Shown: in pieces, positions 36,961 through 49,027 of the stretch
How the letters are laid out: the number at the start of each line of letters is the position of its first letter
Position numbering within the stretch: position 1 is the first letter of the stretch
Origin: Paralvinella palmiformis
Lineage: Eukaryota > Annelida > Polychaeta > Terebellida > Alvinellidae
DNA length: 64,000 nucleotides
Direction of reading: 5' to 3'
Assembly: GCA_025642065.1 (NCBI GenBank)
Contig: JAODUP010000271.1
Coordinates: 782,463-846,462 of the forward strand
Translations under genes and position numbers: made by a program
The notes under the pieces: model-generated
What the model saw: the letters and a program-made list of their open reading frames with translations, nothing else
Databases searched by the model: none
What the model was told of the DNA's origin: nothing

Positions 36961-37318
36961 GTTTGGTTTTGTTGTTCGGGGAGAATCCCCAGGCAATTGC
37001 TTAATCAGCACAGCCTCTATGTTGGAGTGGTTGAGAATCATCCTCCCCCACCACTCAGAGGGGAGCAGTACGGAAAGATGGAGCTGAAATACCCTGAGGG
37101 TGGTCACTGCCAGAGTGTTTAACGTCCTATGGGGGTTTTTAACGTCCCCCTTTATTTTAAATAATTCAGTGAGACGGCAGCACCATTTAACGTGGTCAGC
37201 CACCCACGATGTAGTGAGCCGAGAAATTAATCCCATGAAAAGTTTCGACCTCTTACGGGGTCCGAACCTGTGACCGTTGGCAATCAAGTGCCGGGTGCTT
37301 AACCACTAGGCCACCACA
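36961..37318 (-). mobile_element. SINE family B copy
   Basis: Minus-strand copy with the full family B body and head. The B box is altered (GGTCCGAACC). A probable 8-bp target-site duplication, ATATGTTG, is at 36953-36960 and 37319-37326. It lies between the two 220-bp direct duplicates. Confidence 0.88.
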
Positions 37319-37343
37319 ATATGTTGTATATGTACAAGCTGTT

Positions 37344-37415
37344 ATATAGCGCCTCATTGGCCTAACTGGTAGCACATTGGCCACAGATCTATAGTACCTG
37401 GGTTCAAACCCTGGC
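37344..37415 (+). ncRNA. tRNA-like sequence, probably a SINE head
   Basis: A box TGGCCTAACTGGTAGCAC and B box GGGTTCAAACCC at tRNA-like spacing, with partly matching ends (GCCT...AGGC). The stems do not pair well enough for a functional tRNA. A tRNA-derived SINE of a third family, or a tRNA pseudogene, is more likely. Confidence 0.4.
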
Positions 37416-37619
37416 CAGGCTGTCAGAACATTTACATTTTTTGTATAGTATTCTCATATTATTAGTACCTTAATTTTATTGGGGTCTTATAGTTCACTTG
37501 ATATTTTAAAATTATAAATATCTATATGATTGTCCCTGTTAAGGTTTTCAAATATCCGTAGTGTTCAGTATCTTATGGGAAATAAGTTAAAATCAATACA
37601 TTTATAATCAACATATTAC

Positions 37620-37700
37620 CTTCTCTCCAATAGACAGGTCCAGCCATTCCAAAACTGCACCACATATGGCGTAATTGTTTAAAATGTAGACTGCTATTTT
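37620..37700 (-). CDS. Possible internal coding exon, unrecognised
   Basis: The minus strand reads YAICGAVLEWLDLSIGEK in an open frame and ends at a good donor (GAGAAG|GTAATA, exon end 37620). The acceptor is unclear, and the open frame continues upstream past 37760. The phase does not fit directly to the putative exon at 35158-35213, so at least one more exon would be needed. Coding nature is an inference from composition and the splice site only. Confidence 0.25.
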
Positions 37701-38661
37701 AGAAACCGATTTTATTGTGTTACAGAACGTATATTGATTATTATTCAGTAACAAGTTAATTAATAAAACTGTGTTTTGATGGTAAATAAAAGCCTGTTTC
37801 TATTGGCTTATTTTTAGTTATACTCGGTGTTGCTGACATTGCCAATATTATCCTCTTCAGTGTTGACATATTTGCATCATGTCCACAGCTCTCTAGAGAA
37901 TTTATGTAACTTGGTATTTCTTCACTGTCAATAGGACAGTATAGAGAGATGCCTATTTCATGTGTAATGGTTGACACACATATGTATACGTGTACTCGGG
38001 TTGACTCCGATAACAGCTTGTGTACAAGGGGATTGATCAATATAGATGTATTGTTTGCTATTTAATCAACAAAAAGGCTATGTTATAACATTTAACAAAT
38101 AAACTGTCAACTTGTGCACATACTAAATGAACAGAACAATTTCAGGGTTGGCGAGCTTCACCAAGATTTGTAATGATTCAGTATGGACAAGATGAAATGT
38201 ATCAAATTGTGCAATGCTGAGATAAAGAATTTAAATGTGACTAAAACAGTTAGGTTCAAACAATCATTATTAGAGATGTCTGGTTTATAAATAATATTCC
38301 GAAAATATTTATTAATTGTAATGTAGTCTCATTATATCACGTCATAACAAGTTTATAATAAAAGTATTATAGAACGCTGGTGCACTGTTTGTCCATACAA
38401 ATATTTTCTGTTAAACTGCATGCCAGCAATCCAGTCATGCTGTAGATATTTTCATAGGTCTACTGCAGCCTTTTCGGTAGGGAATAGAGTAGACGACCTT
38501 TTACAAAAGGTAGGCAGCAGCTCTCCTGTGGTGGCCTGTAAAAACAATGCGACGCCATTGCCTCGATGGAGGGATGGGCTGGTCGTGGGGTTGGGGTAGT
38601 CACACTAACACAGTAGTGGCCCTTCTCCACTGGAAGGGGAGTTAGGAGCTATCCCATGAAA
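37701..38661. other. Spacer between the direct duplicates
   Basis: Contains a 94-codon minus-strand frame at 37756-38040 without a recognisable domain, and GC-richer sequence at 38460-38650 that looks unlike its surroundings and could be a further repeat. No TIRs seen. Confidence 0.35.
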
Positions 38662-38878
38662 GAGTTGCAGGAAATGGAGCATTTGTGCATTCTAGGCAAC
38701 CTTTTCGCCAAAACCAAAGTAGCTGACCAATTTTCTGTTGATAAAATAGGCGACAAGGGACTGTAAGATAGATGACGTCAGCTGCTATTGTCCGTCATAT
38801 TTATTTATAACTTGCAATGTGACAAGCACCAGGGCTAAACAAACTATTCTCTCACATGTTAATTCACACAATACTTAG
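38662..38878. repeat. Direct duplication, downstream copy (217 bp)
   Basis: Partner of 36650-36875. It lies 0.7 kb upstream of the ROMO1 start codon, but I see no core promoter element that would make it the ROMO1 promoter. Confidence 0.88.
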
Positions 38879-39576
38879 TGACCAAATCACTCTCTTGTTA
38901 AAATCCTTTCATTTTCACGAATTCGTTACAGGATTAATATGCACATAATGTATGCTATTCAGTTTTATTGATCTGTCCAGAATTAACTTCCTTTATCATT
39001 GATACTGGTAATGAACACTACTACCCCTAAATGTTGATCATCAGTAGTTTGTGTTGTTATATTTCATGCTCTAGCAATAAAGGAATCTATTCAAGAGATC
39101 AGTAAGAACTAATGCAATGTGTTGCGAGTGACTGTTGCAGAAAGTCGATTAGATAGCGCCAGCAGCAAGCCTGGTTAAAGCTGGTGTGTGGAGTTGATAA
39201 CTGGACATAAAAAGTAAATTGAGTGAAGTACACAGGTTGAACATAGGTAGTAGGGAAATCCAATCAACAAGTAGTGATTACCAGTTGAGATGCAGCTTTT
39301 GATTTATCTTCTATGCACGTAGAGATGGAGGCAGCTTATTTGTGCGGTTCAGTAATCTGGATAGTTTCAGCCGTTCATGTGCTGCCTTAAAATTAAGTTA
39401 AGCTTTCTGTCTGGTTTTGCCACAACAATCCATATTTCGATACCGCAGTTGTTGCCGATATTTCTCTTCATTGTTGCACTAACACAGCACATCGAGCAAG
39501 TCGCATTTTGTTTTGACATCATTACAATTTTGCGGTCTGCCTTTCCAGATATGAAAGACCAGTTTCACAGACAACT

Positions 39577-40140
39577 ATGCCAGTACCATCTGGATATTAT
39601 GGTCAGCAAGGGCCCAGCTGTTTCGACAAGATGAAGATGGGTTTTACGATGGGCTTTTGTGTTGGATTGGCATCTGGGGCAATATTTGGTGGATTCGGTG
39701 CCCTGAGGCAAGTATTAGTCTAATACTAGGGAACAATTTGACAGAAAATTGGATATTGTACATGGATAAAAGTGTTAGCATTCTTTTACTGGGTTGTTAA
39801 AAAAGCGTATTGTTTGGAATCTTAGGGATTTCATAAAATGGCAGTTTGAGTCGAGGGTGTGAAGGGCATCAAGAAATATTTGGGTTATAGTCAAAGGTGA
39901 ACTAGAATGCTTAAATTTGACTTTTAACTACTTGGAAATAATTTCAATCGTGCAGGGTTTTTACAAGTAATTTTTCCATTGGATTATTGTTAGGAATGCA
40001 GGCATGTGATTCTTACCGATTCCGTTTCCAGGTACGGTCTTCGTGGCAGAGAGCTGATTTCTCAGGTTGGGAAGACAATGATACAAGGAGGTGGAACATT
40101 TGGTGTATTTATGGCTATAGGAACAGGAATACGGTGTTGA
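39577..40140 (+). CDS. ROMO1: ROMO1, reactive oxygen species modulator 1 (two exons)
   Basis: Small mitochondrial inner-membrane protein linked to ROS production, cristae structure and TIM23-dependent import in other animals. Exon 1 is 39577-39707 and exon 2 is 40032-40140; joined they encode 79 residues, the usual animal length. Seen directly: [10 protein letters not shown] in exon 1 followed by a glycine-rich membrane segment ([15 protein letters not shown]), and in exon 2 [24 protein letters not shown] and the family's terminal GIRC. The codon for the Arg at the junction is split AG|G. The frame demands a donor AG|GCAAGT, so the 324-bp intron is of GC-AG type; the nearby GT at 39712 would break the frame. 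An acceptor-like CTTTCCAG at 39541-39548 suggests a further 5' untranslated exon. AATAAA at 40365-40370 may be the poly(A) signal. The TCTP gene converges from the other side. Confidence 0.95.
39708..40031 (+). other. GC-AG intron of ROMO1
   Basis: Donor AG|GCAAGTATT, acceptor CCGTTTCCAG|G. The donor matches the extended consensus known for GC-AG introns, which compensate for the non-standard base. Confidence 0.85.
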
Positions 40141-42642
40141 CAATGTTATAAGATGTTGGCATACTCTATGATGTAATCAACGAAAGGACACATTGACCAC
40201 ACACACACACAATGATCGTTAATGCTGAACGGTTACAGAAAGTATCCGGAGCAACTGAATATGTCTGAAAGTTGGACGGATTTCTTCACGAGGACGCTAT
40301 TGTGCATAACTTCTGGAGATACCAATTAAGCTAAATGGAAAAAGTTCAGTCTTAAGTGATGTACAATAAATTACCTGTAGAAATTTCTCTTTGAACATTT
40401 TTATATTCATAAACCTGTGAAATTAAATTGGCATTCGGTAATCATTCATTTCTCACAACTAATGCAATTCGACTTTATTTTACAAATCGTCAGAATGCAT
40501 TCATTTGTATGCAGAAGAAAATGAAACGACTTCATGGTAGGAGCAACTCACAGGCGAGAAATGTGAAGGAGTCTTCCCAATATATTTCATGGACAATTCA
40601 ACCAATCTTTTTCACACAAAAATCAAATAGCAGCAATGTTTATTTATTCAAGAAAAGGACATTCATTGCAAATTAAATACAATAGAATTTAAATGACTCA
40701 CTACTGTTGCACAAACGATTTCATTCACAATGTTTCAAAGACAGATGCAATTTAAGAGAATAAATAAACGACTAAAATCAATAATTTCCTATGATTAGAG
40801 AGCTCGACGTTTACAAAATAAAACCACCTTCTCAGTAATAATATATTTGTGGATACGTTTTTCACTGGCTTACAAATATTGGGTTTATGTTTCTAGATGT
40901 CTATCTTGTTGCTGTTCAGATGAACGTGCACACCGAAGATGTTCTCCGAGAAGGAACCGTTACAATGGTGAGGTACACACGATCATAGGATCGTCGTGTA
41001 CACAAAGCAGCAGGTCTGGTAATGGCCCGGCTAAGTTAACCACGCCAATCAAGTTGAAGAGTGACCAGGAGTGTCTAATGTTGTGAAATGCAGGATTACA
41101 GATGTACTGACTTGGCATTACTGAAACAGAATTTCAAAAAATTGTTATTGGGAGATACACGTGAAATACAGTTCTAACAGCGACAACATTGTTAAAAGGA
41201 ATGAAGGCCTCCTCTACAAGAGGAAGTAATGCATCAGACAAAAATGATCAGAAGAAATCATGTACATGTTCAACACGTGTGGGTCTATAATGGTTTAGGT
41301 AACAAATATTACATTAGTCCTCAGTTGCGACAATTTGGCAACATGTACACTGGTTTACAGCAACTTATAACCAGATAAATGGGTTACAGTGTCCAATGTA
41401 GATAGGTGGAATAAAGTATTAAACATCCTTCAAACTCTGCCCAAGAGCCAAACACCTAACCAATGATAAAATAGACGACCACCATCAACTACCAATCCTG
41501 GATTAAATAATAATATTTTTAACTATGTTTTGGTTTAGTAAAATTTTAACAAAGTAATGATAATTCAGAAACCGCTAGCACTTCATGTAATTCAATTAGT
41601 CAACCCGACAGAACCATATTGATACTAGTTTTATATAATAGTCAGAATAAACTACACTGAAGCCACTGAAATAGTTGATCATTGTTTTACAGAAGACCAA
41701 TCAAAAAGAAATTTATGGTGGTACTTTATTGTGATGTACTCAACAAACCAAATTTGTCACCATAAACAAAGTGATCCTTGATTTAAGTTGCTTCAAATTC
41801 TAGGAAAATATCCCAGCTGGCTCCTGAATTCTGTAATTAGAGGCCAGTGGTGCAAATACAGCAAAATCTGGCCATCCCTCCCCAATCTGTTAAGATTATG
41901 GTAAATGTATTAAATTTGATATTCTTAAAAATATATACTATCCAATCTTGTGATAAATAGAAGCATTTAAACTAATGCCACAATGGTTATGAAACTAGAA
42001 ACAAAAGATTAAATCTGTTATATCCCAAATAAAAAATATTAGAAATTTAGTTTTTTAAATACTTGTTTTACTTAATACCAGCAATACTAATTTATGGTTT
42101 TTAGCCTATTTTACAAGTAAGTTTAATGATAACAATCAGTAATGGAATTACAAGTACACAGCCAACATACTGCATCACGATATGACATTCAAACTGATAT
42201 GCATGGTTTCAAACAGTATTACAATGGATAAAGCAAATTTTTTTCGTTAACACAATTACATCTATAGCTTTACACAAACCATTAAACATATATAATTGCA
42301 AAAGTTTAGCATCAAAATGGGAATCATCTTTTTTTAATATATATCAAATGTAAAACTCAAAAGGTCACCATTTGGAAAAAATTCAACAAACAAGTCGCAA
42401 CAGTTGTAGGCTCATATTTAGACAAGGCAGAAAACATACATGCAACTTGGTAATGAATGAACCCAAATAATAGAGCATCTACTACATAACAGCCCACTTC
42501 ACGAAGAACCTATTTTGTTCTAAGTGTTCTGTGATGCCAGTCTTCCATCCTACTATATTACTATATCCAGTCTATTTTATTTTATGTTGAATATTAATTT
42601 AACTTTCACCCCGATTTTGCACATGTAAACATCAATACTTAC
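40141..42642. other. 3' flanks of ROMO1 and TCTP
   Basis: ROMO1's 3' untranslated region probably ends near 40390. The rest should include the TCTP 3' region on the minus strand. A final short TCTP exon may lie here, but no acceptor was convincing; the best-looking one, TTTTCCTAG at about 41804, would add an unrelated 19-residue tail. Confidence 0.45.
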
Positions 42643-45600
42643 AACTTTCTCCGGAAGAATGCCATCTTTAAAGAAGTACATATACGGTATATCGCCTTCC
42701 CATTCGACAATTGCTAACATGCCATCTGGCTTCATGGACTCGCCTACAAGTAACAACAACATATATAGGCATCTGTTATCACAATGGTAATCAAGGCTGG
42801 TTCATGGCATTGCAATGATCGAGTTATAAATTTTAAGCAGGTGGATTAACCTGTATTCACAGACCATAGTATTTTGTGCTGAAGTTTGGTATTTGTACAC
42901 CAGTCTTAGCTATACAGCTTTATGCTTTAAGGATTAGGAAACACCATAGACTTCCAAATACTGAATCCTTTCCATCATATAAAGTACAACAAAATCAGCT
43001 CCCAAAAATTAAACAACTGTGTCCTTCAGTTGAACACATCACAGTGTGTCCACAGACATTAAATGAAAATAATGGAGATGAAATTGTAGGCTTTATTTGT
43101 GGCCAGAACACAGCAGGGGGGGGGGAAAATGTTTGGACAAAACCCAAAACAAGTGACATGAATGGGAGAATAGACAATACACCCCTATGAACCAGTATTT
43201 TATTGCAGAAGGAGCTTAATTTCAACGTATAAAAGTCACTTGAATACAATTACACAATCACTTGTGAAGAAATAAGCCAATAAAAATACAGGCAATGCAC
43301 ATTTTTCCTGTAAAAAGGAGACTTGTCTAAAAATAGGAGGAAATAAAGTAGATCAAGCAGTCATGAAATAAAGGAGACGTGGACACACTGTATCATCACC
43401 TATAGACATACATAATTATGAACTCTGACCATAACAAATTCCTACCACAATAAAACTGAAGGTCCTTGAATTTTGGAAGTAACTTTTTAGCTACAAAGCT
43501 CTGTGCTTTGGCCTTGAACTTGTCCTTTGCCTCATCATCAAGTTTGGCCGCTAAACTGAAATTAATAAGGACAGAACTTGTTAGCTCAAAGAATAGAAAA
43601 TCATGACCGGTCGGGTACCATGTCATTCAACAAGCCTCTTACTATAATTACTGACTTCATCAACAATGCAGGAATAAGTGATCATTTTTATTCATCTTTG
43701 AGCTCCTTATCCTATCACAAACAAAACCCAACAACAATCTGTCAATATTTAATTGCTAAAAGAACCAGATCCAAACCTTTTCATGTAGTCCTTAAGGTGA
43801 CTCTGATAGCTCTTCTTTGTCTGAGGGAACTCTACGAGACGATTACTTAACACTATATTTATTCCTGATCGGGAGTTGGTATCTACCTCTTCTGATTGTT
43901 CCTCTGCCGATGCATTGGCACCAATTAAGGCATCATCAAATTTGTCACTTTCTGTCACCAGCTGAAATTAGAATTACCCGGGTTTTAGATAGAACACGGC
44001 CTGAAACTTAATTTAGATGAATGGTGGGCAAGCTACTTCAAAGCAAGGGCCCTGACAGGGAAGTGGAGCAACCAGCGAGCCACATGCAGCAGGGGGTATT
44101 AGCCCCAAGAAAATTTTGAGAGTGATTCTCAGGTATATTTTAAGTAATAGGAGATTTTTCTAGGAGGGATATGTAAACCAACCACCACAAATGTTGCAAA
44201 ATAACACCCCAACAAGAACAAAAACTGACTGTCAGATTACAAAAAGGAACAATAATAATACAAATTACATATAAAATTTAAAAAGCCTATCAATTAATTC
44301 CTCCAAATCATTGTCATTATTCCTCACCCCCACCATATCTACATCTAGAACCTGGGGACTAAGACCGTCCTCAATGTTAGGATGTTCTCCAGGGCCAGAT
44401 TTAGACCCCTTCATTACATATGTTGAAGTATTTTGAATTAAATGGTCCCCTTACCAACAAATAGCGGTCAGGGGTGAGTTGGCAACTACTAATTTTCAGT
44501 CCTACTTCAAAGACCATTTTTTTCTATATCAATATCCATTTTAATCATATCATCTTAACAGTCTCTGTTATGTGCAGTGAATATTAATGTACAATGTTGA
44601 ATACCACATTTTATAAAGTAGCAATGATGGATGGTTATCATATAGCTATAATCTGATTTTCAGTTTTGGAATACAATTTTTCAACAGTGGCGACTTTTTC
44701 GGTGTCGAAGCAGAGTTAAATGGTACTCAGAAGTTAGTTTTTGGCATGATTATAACAGATCCGGAACATTGACATTTAAGGTTAAAATGGCGGGATTATC
44801 ACAGTATTATCGCTCAGCGGACCCCCTGATAATCTCACAATGCAAAGTGTGCCTGGTTTATTTTGGTTTTTGGCATCATCATGCAATGGGTCTATTTATG
44901 GAAAAACATTCTCACAGGATCACCAGGTCTGCCATCCTTAGTGGCTATATTCAATAATAATTGTTAACAGTAGAAAAACGTTCAGAACTTATTTAGATGT
45001 TGTGTATGTACTTTGAGAGACAATAATTCAACCTTCATTCCCCTCCCCCAACACTGATTGAACATTGCTCACACAACTTAGCATTTGTTTTATTGTTATT
45101 TGCATGTGCAACTGAAACTGCACAGTGAAGACTGGAGTAGGCCTAAATAAAATAAAATGTATTGCCTGGTTAGGTCGCAGTGCTTGTTGGTTCATCTGCC
45201 ACGTGCACACTTAACTTGTTGTACATGAACCGTCTACTGCAGGGAGCATTCTAAAACTAGAAATAAGTTAGTAAACAAATTGTATTTCGTCTCAAAAAGT
45301 AACCTGCCTGAACGAGCAAGTGATCATAGGTTTAAAACGAGCCGAACATGAAAATCTACTGGTGCTGAACATCTGATTTTCTGACCCACAACTGTGTACC
45401 TTGTTTGGTTGTATTGAACTTTAAAGCCACACATGTATAACTATGTACCACTCTTATTTCACACTTGAAAGTTATAAGAAAGATCAACAGAAGTATGTAT
45501 CTTACTCTCTTGCCACATTGAGGATTGCATGGTTAACCAGATTTATGTACCAAGACCAGCCAAAGGCTAGTATACATTCTAACTGTTTCTGGTCATCCAA

Positions 45601-47016
45601 TTGATGATTAGATCAAATATAGTGTCAGGCTTCAGAAATTTTAACAGATGAGTTCAATCAATCAGTTTGTTTAGGCCAGATAGTGACTAACAGGGGGATA
45701 CAATATTTATTTATAACACAACGCCCTTTCTGATCAGCGGGCTGCTGTGTAGGATAGATAGAAATTTCAGTAACTCAGGTGCCCTTCACAATGGAATACT
45801 AATTATATCCTTCAAATATGAACTTCACCACCATCAGTTGGTCTTTTCCAAACTGAATGTCAGACCAGATTTCTGAAAACCAAGGCCTTGAAGACATTCC
45901 TGAGAACTCACTATACTCAAACTAACTGAAAGGTCACAGTTTCAAGCTAAAGAAACCAAGGCACAGGACGATGATTTAGGTTTTACGGCCACTTTTGTGC
46001 ACATGGTAGGCTAAATGAAACACCCTTCAGGTATGCCAAGCTGAGATTCGAACCTAGGTGGTATTGACCTGTGGTCCAACGCACTACCAATTACATGATG
46101 GAGGGGCCCCAAGGCATAGGACAGCTCCCTTTATTTTAATAGTCATTAAATATTGGAACTGATTCTCTGAAGGAGTTGTGGCTGCAACAACTCTAAACAG
46201 GATCGGCACTGGGCCATAATACTGTATAACCACCGAGAGCTGATATTCACTAGTTAAGTTAGGGAGCTAAATCCTGAAGAGACTAAATTAGTCAAACTTG
46301 CAAATTCCCAATAAGCCGATAAGGATACAGTGAGTGAGTATAATGGGGAATAATAATATGGTCATTTCATCCAGCCAGGCGATGACATCTCATACCAATC
46401 TAACGTGTCTGACAACTAACTACTGTCTGTGCAAAATCATCACATGTGTGATATGAATCATGAATGAAACATTAACGCCTCAGTGCCTCACCTGAGTCAT
46501 CAGTGAATTATCACTCAAAAATTACGAATTCATACTGACAATCAGAAATTTACACACGTACTCATAGTGATTGATCTATTTTATGGGTATAACTAGTCTG
46601 ATTATAATCATTAGATCTATTATACTTTAAATTGCGTAATAGTCTAATAGACTAGTCTACATGTAATGAATGATGTATGATGTAGTACATCTAAAACATT
46701 AAGACGTATTATCAGGATATAAACTAAAACTGGTCGGATGTGAAGTCGATATAGAAAGGCAGAGTGACAGAAATGCCTGAATACTACCATACACTTACCT
46801 TACCAGTTACTTTATATAATAAACCATCTTCTACTTCTTCCATTTGATAGATATCGGTAAACATCTCATCTTCTGCAATATTAACGGAAAATATACAATA
46901 CTCCAATGTCGTCTGTACAATAATTACGTCATATATGTGGAAAATAACGACAACCCGGAATCAGAAAATGCCCAAACAATATATATACCCGTAAACAGAT
47001 CCTTGTAGATGATCAT
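42643..47016 (-). CDS. TPT1: TCTP, translationally controlled tumour protein (five coding exons seen)
   Basis: Conserved cytosolic Ca2+-binding, growth-related protein. Exons on the minus strand, in coding order: 47016-46989, 46872-46799, 43961-43777, 43555-43446, 42743-42643; all have GT donors and AG acceptors and the phases agree. They give 166 residues, against about 172 in vertebrates. Motifs in order: MIIYKDLF start; DIYQMEEVEDGLLYKVTG; the first TCTP signature IGANASAEEQ; GINIVLSNRLVE; the helical hairpin (KDYMKSLAAKL to KLLPKFKDLQFY); and the second-half motif MKPDGMLAIVEWEG with PYMYFFKDG. After EKV the sequence GTAAGT looks like a donor, so the last codons may sit in a further exon; read-through would instead add 21 atypical residues (VSIDVYM...). 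The gene is convergent with ROMO1. A family A SINE sits in intron 2. Function is from the family; the splice model is seen in sequence. Confidence 0.95.
44000..45955. other. TCTP intron 2, 3' portion
   Basis: Part of the 2.8-kb intron between TCTP exons 2 and 3. Short frames at 44769-44957 and 45028-45210 have no support as genes. Confidence 0.7.
45970..46108 (-). mobile_element. SINE family A with internal deletion, in TCTP intron 2
   Basis: Minus-strand SINE lacking about 40-60 bp of body between GTAGGCTAAAT and AACACCCTTCAG. It still carries 14-bp flanking repeats (45956-45969 and 46109-46122, one mismatch). The B box reads GGTTCGAATCTC. Confidence 0.85.
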
Positions 47017-47105
47017 TTTGAACAGATGTTAACTGATTCTAGCTCAGCGTCCAAATACAACACACTCTAGCCAACCCTTCCGGCGTGTTAAAAGACCGAT
47101 AAAAG
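47017..47105 (-). promoter_or_regulatory. Candidate TOP-type transcription start and 5' UTR of TCTP
   Basis: Upstream of the ATG the minus strand reads ...CGGTCTTTTAACACG. A start at the C near 47094 would give an mRNA beginning with a pyrimidine run (CTTTT) and a 78-nt leader. A second such run begins near 47105. TCTP is a classic TOP mRNA under mTOR/LARP1 control in other animals. The exact start is inferred. Confidence 0.5.
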
Positions 47106-47274
47106 TAAAACGAGGCTACAACTCCGTCGATCTATTTACCACAATGATCGAGTCGACGACAAGCTTTGTCACCTAGAAAATGATTAGGGGACGAATTAAC
47201 TTCGTATTTTGAAAACGGTACTTAATTTCACGATATTCAAAAGCAGTGACTCTTCTGAAGGAATCTATATCCCT

Positions 47275-47351
<77 letters not shown>

Positions 47352-48335
47352 CTCTGTGTCGTAGCCTCGCGACACACTCATATTTTTGGATGACGAAGCC
47401 GTAGGAAATTAATTTCGTTCCTTAGGTTGATGTGTTTGTTACCTGGTGATATTTCCATGAAGATTTATTGTCTATGAAATCAAGCCCCGCCCTAAATCTT
47501 ATATCTTTATACTTCTTAATTAAATTGCCATATATACAAGACGTACGTTCATAATATGAGGTGCATTGCAGGAGCGGATCCAAAATTTTTTTGGCGGAGG
47601 GTCTCATCAAGGGCGAAACCATTATGCGAGGATGGTACATCGGTAGAGAGGGGGTCTCCCTCTTTCTTTGTAGAAGAAAAGGGGAAATCAGATAATGGTT
47701 AGATTTCTTCTGAAGCACTATAAAATCTAAATTTTTCAAGTGTATACTGTGTATAAATACTAGCAAAGGTAGATATTCCTGTGAAGAAAGACCCATGGTA
47801 TGAGACTTGATAATTGGTTCAGTGTCTATACAGATTGTTAGGATTATTGGCGTTACTCGATTTGTTATTAGAAACATGAAAGTGTCCCCAGACAGAATGT
47901 GACATATGCATTATGTCGCTAAAATAGTTAATAAGCAGGCTATAACCATTTATTTCAAGGTGCATACTTATGGGAAAGAAACACTGATGTTTAAAATATT
48001 GATTACCTCATGTAAATCTACATAATTTAGTCAAAAGGGCTGGCTTTGAACAAGCGGCTAGGGAATTCTTTAATGAACCTATCTGCAATCTGGAATCGAT
48101 GTGTTTACGGTAATGTATTGTCATCAATGTTACTGCAGAAACCGTGTGTCAGCAATCCAGCTCCTCAAATGGCTTTTGACTAGCCTCAACGCAGAGAAAC
48201 TACGCTCTGCTTTCGCAGATGTGGCAGGCAAAGTACTTCATAATACGAGCTAAATATTAATGTTCTGAAAGATATATGAATCTGCAGATACTAAGGATTT
48301 CATCAGACTGCTGTGGAGTTAGGAGGTGTGTAAAG
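47106..48335. other. Intergenic DNA upstream of TCTP
   Basis: Holds a (CT)n(AT)n microsatellite at about 47279-47347. The 151-codon minus-strand frame at 47422-47877 is low-complexity and has no recognisable domain. Confidence 0.5.
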
Positions 48336-48512
48336 TCATGGCCGGCTGTCGAATTGATTGATGTTATGAAGAGTTAGTGATCGCCTGTTCGTGCCGCTTA
48401 AAGGGTTGTGGCCGACAAATTGTGGGGTCAAAAGGGTGTGGAATTATAGTTCAACGGTTAATTGATGTGCCAAAGAAGTTGGTGGTTTGTGGCCGGCCGA
48501 TTGTTGGGATCG
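48336..48512 (-). mobile_element. SINE-like family C, body fragment
   Basis: Clearly related to 56605-56840 through landmarks GATCGCC(T/C)GTTCGTGCCG and CAAAGAAGTTGGTGG. Here the tRNA-like head is cut off shortly after TTGGGATCG. Confidence 0.7.
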
Positions 48513-48699
48513 CACGGGTGTAGATGTCGTAGCCGTGGGGTTTGGCTGGGTTTGTACTGTATTAATGTTTTCGTGGTGTGGGCTGAATGTGTTAAAACTT
48601 TGTTAGCGAATGTTAGTTTGGGTAGAGCCAAGTCAGCGGAGATTGTATCAAGGGACATGTGGCTCTCCCACTGGACAACACACTGATTGTGCTGGGGGT

Positions 48700-49027
48700 T
48701 TCCAGTTTTCTTGTTCGGAGAGAATCCCCAGGCTGTCGCTTATTCGGCACAGCCTCTAAGTTTGAGTGGTGCAGTACGGAAAGATGGAAACGAAATACCG
48801 TGAGGGTGGTCACTGCCAGAGTATTTTACGTCCTCAGGGGGTTTTTAAGGTCCCCCTTTATTTTTAATAATCCAGTGGAGACGGCAACGCCATTTAACGT
48901 GGTCATCCACCCACGATGTAGTGAGCCGAGAAATTAATCCTAGAAAAGTTTCGACCTCTTACGGGGTTCGAACCTGCGACTGTTGGTACCAAGTGCCGAA
49001 TGCTTAACCGCTAGGCCACCGGAGCTC
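48700..49027 (-). mobile_element. SINE family B copy
   Basis: Minus-strand copy with B box GGTTCGAACC near 48966 and the standard end AGGCCACCGGAGCTC. About 35 bp are missing from the GC-rich middle (after TTTGAGTGG). No clear target-site duplication. Confidence 0.88.

Noticed and set aside
37344..37415. Functional tRNA gene
   Set aside because: A and B boxes are present but the stems do not pair properly; listed only as tRNA-like.
37756..38040. 94-codon minus-strand frame
   Set aside because: No domain and no clear splice context; not distinguishable from chance.
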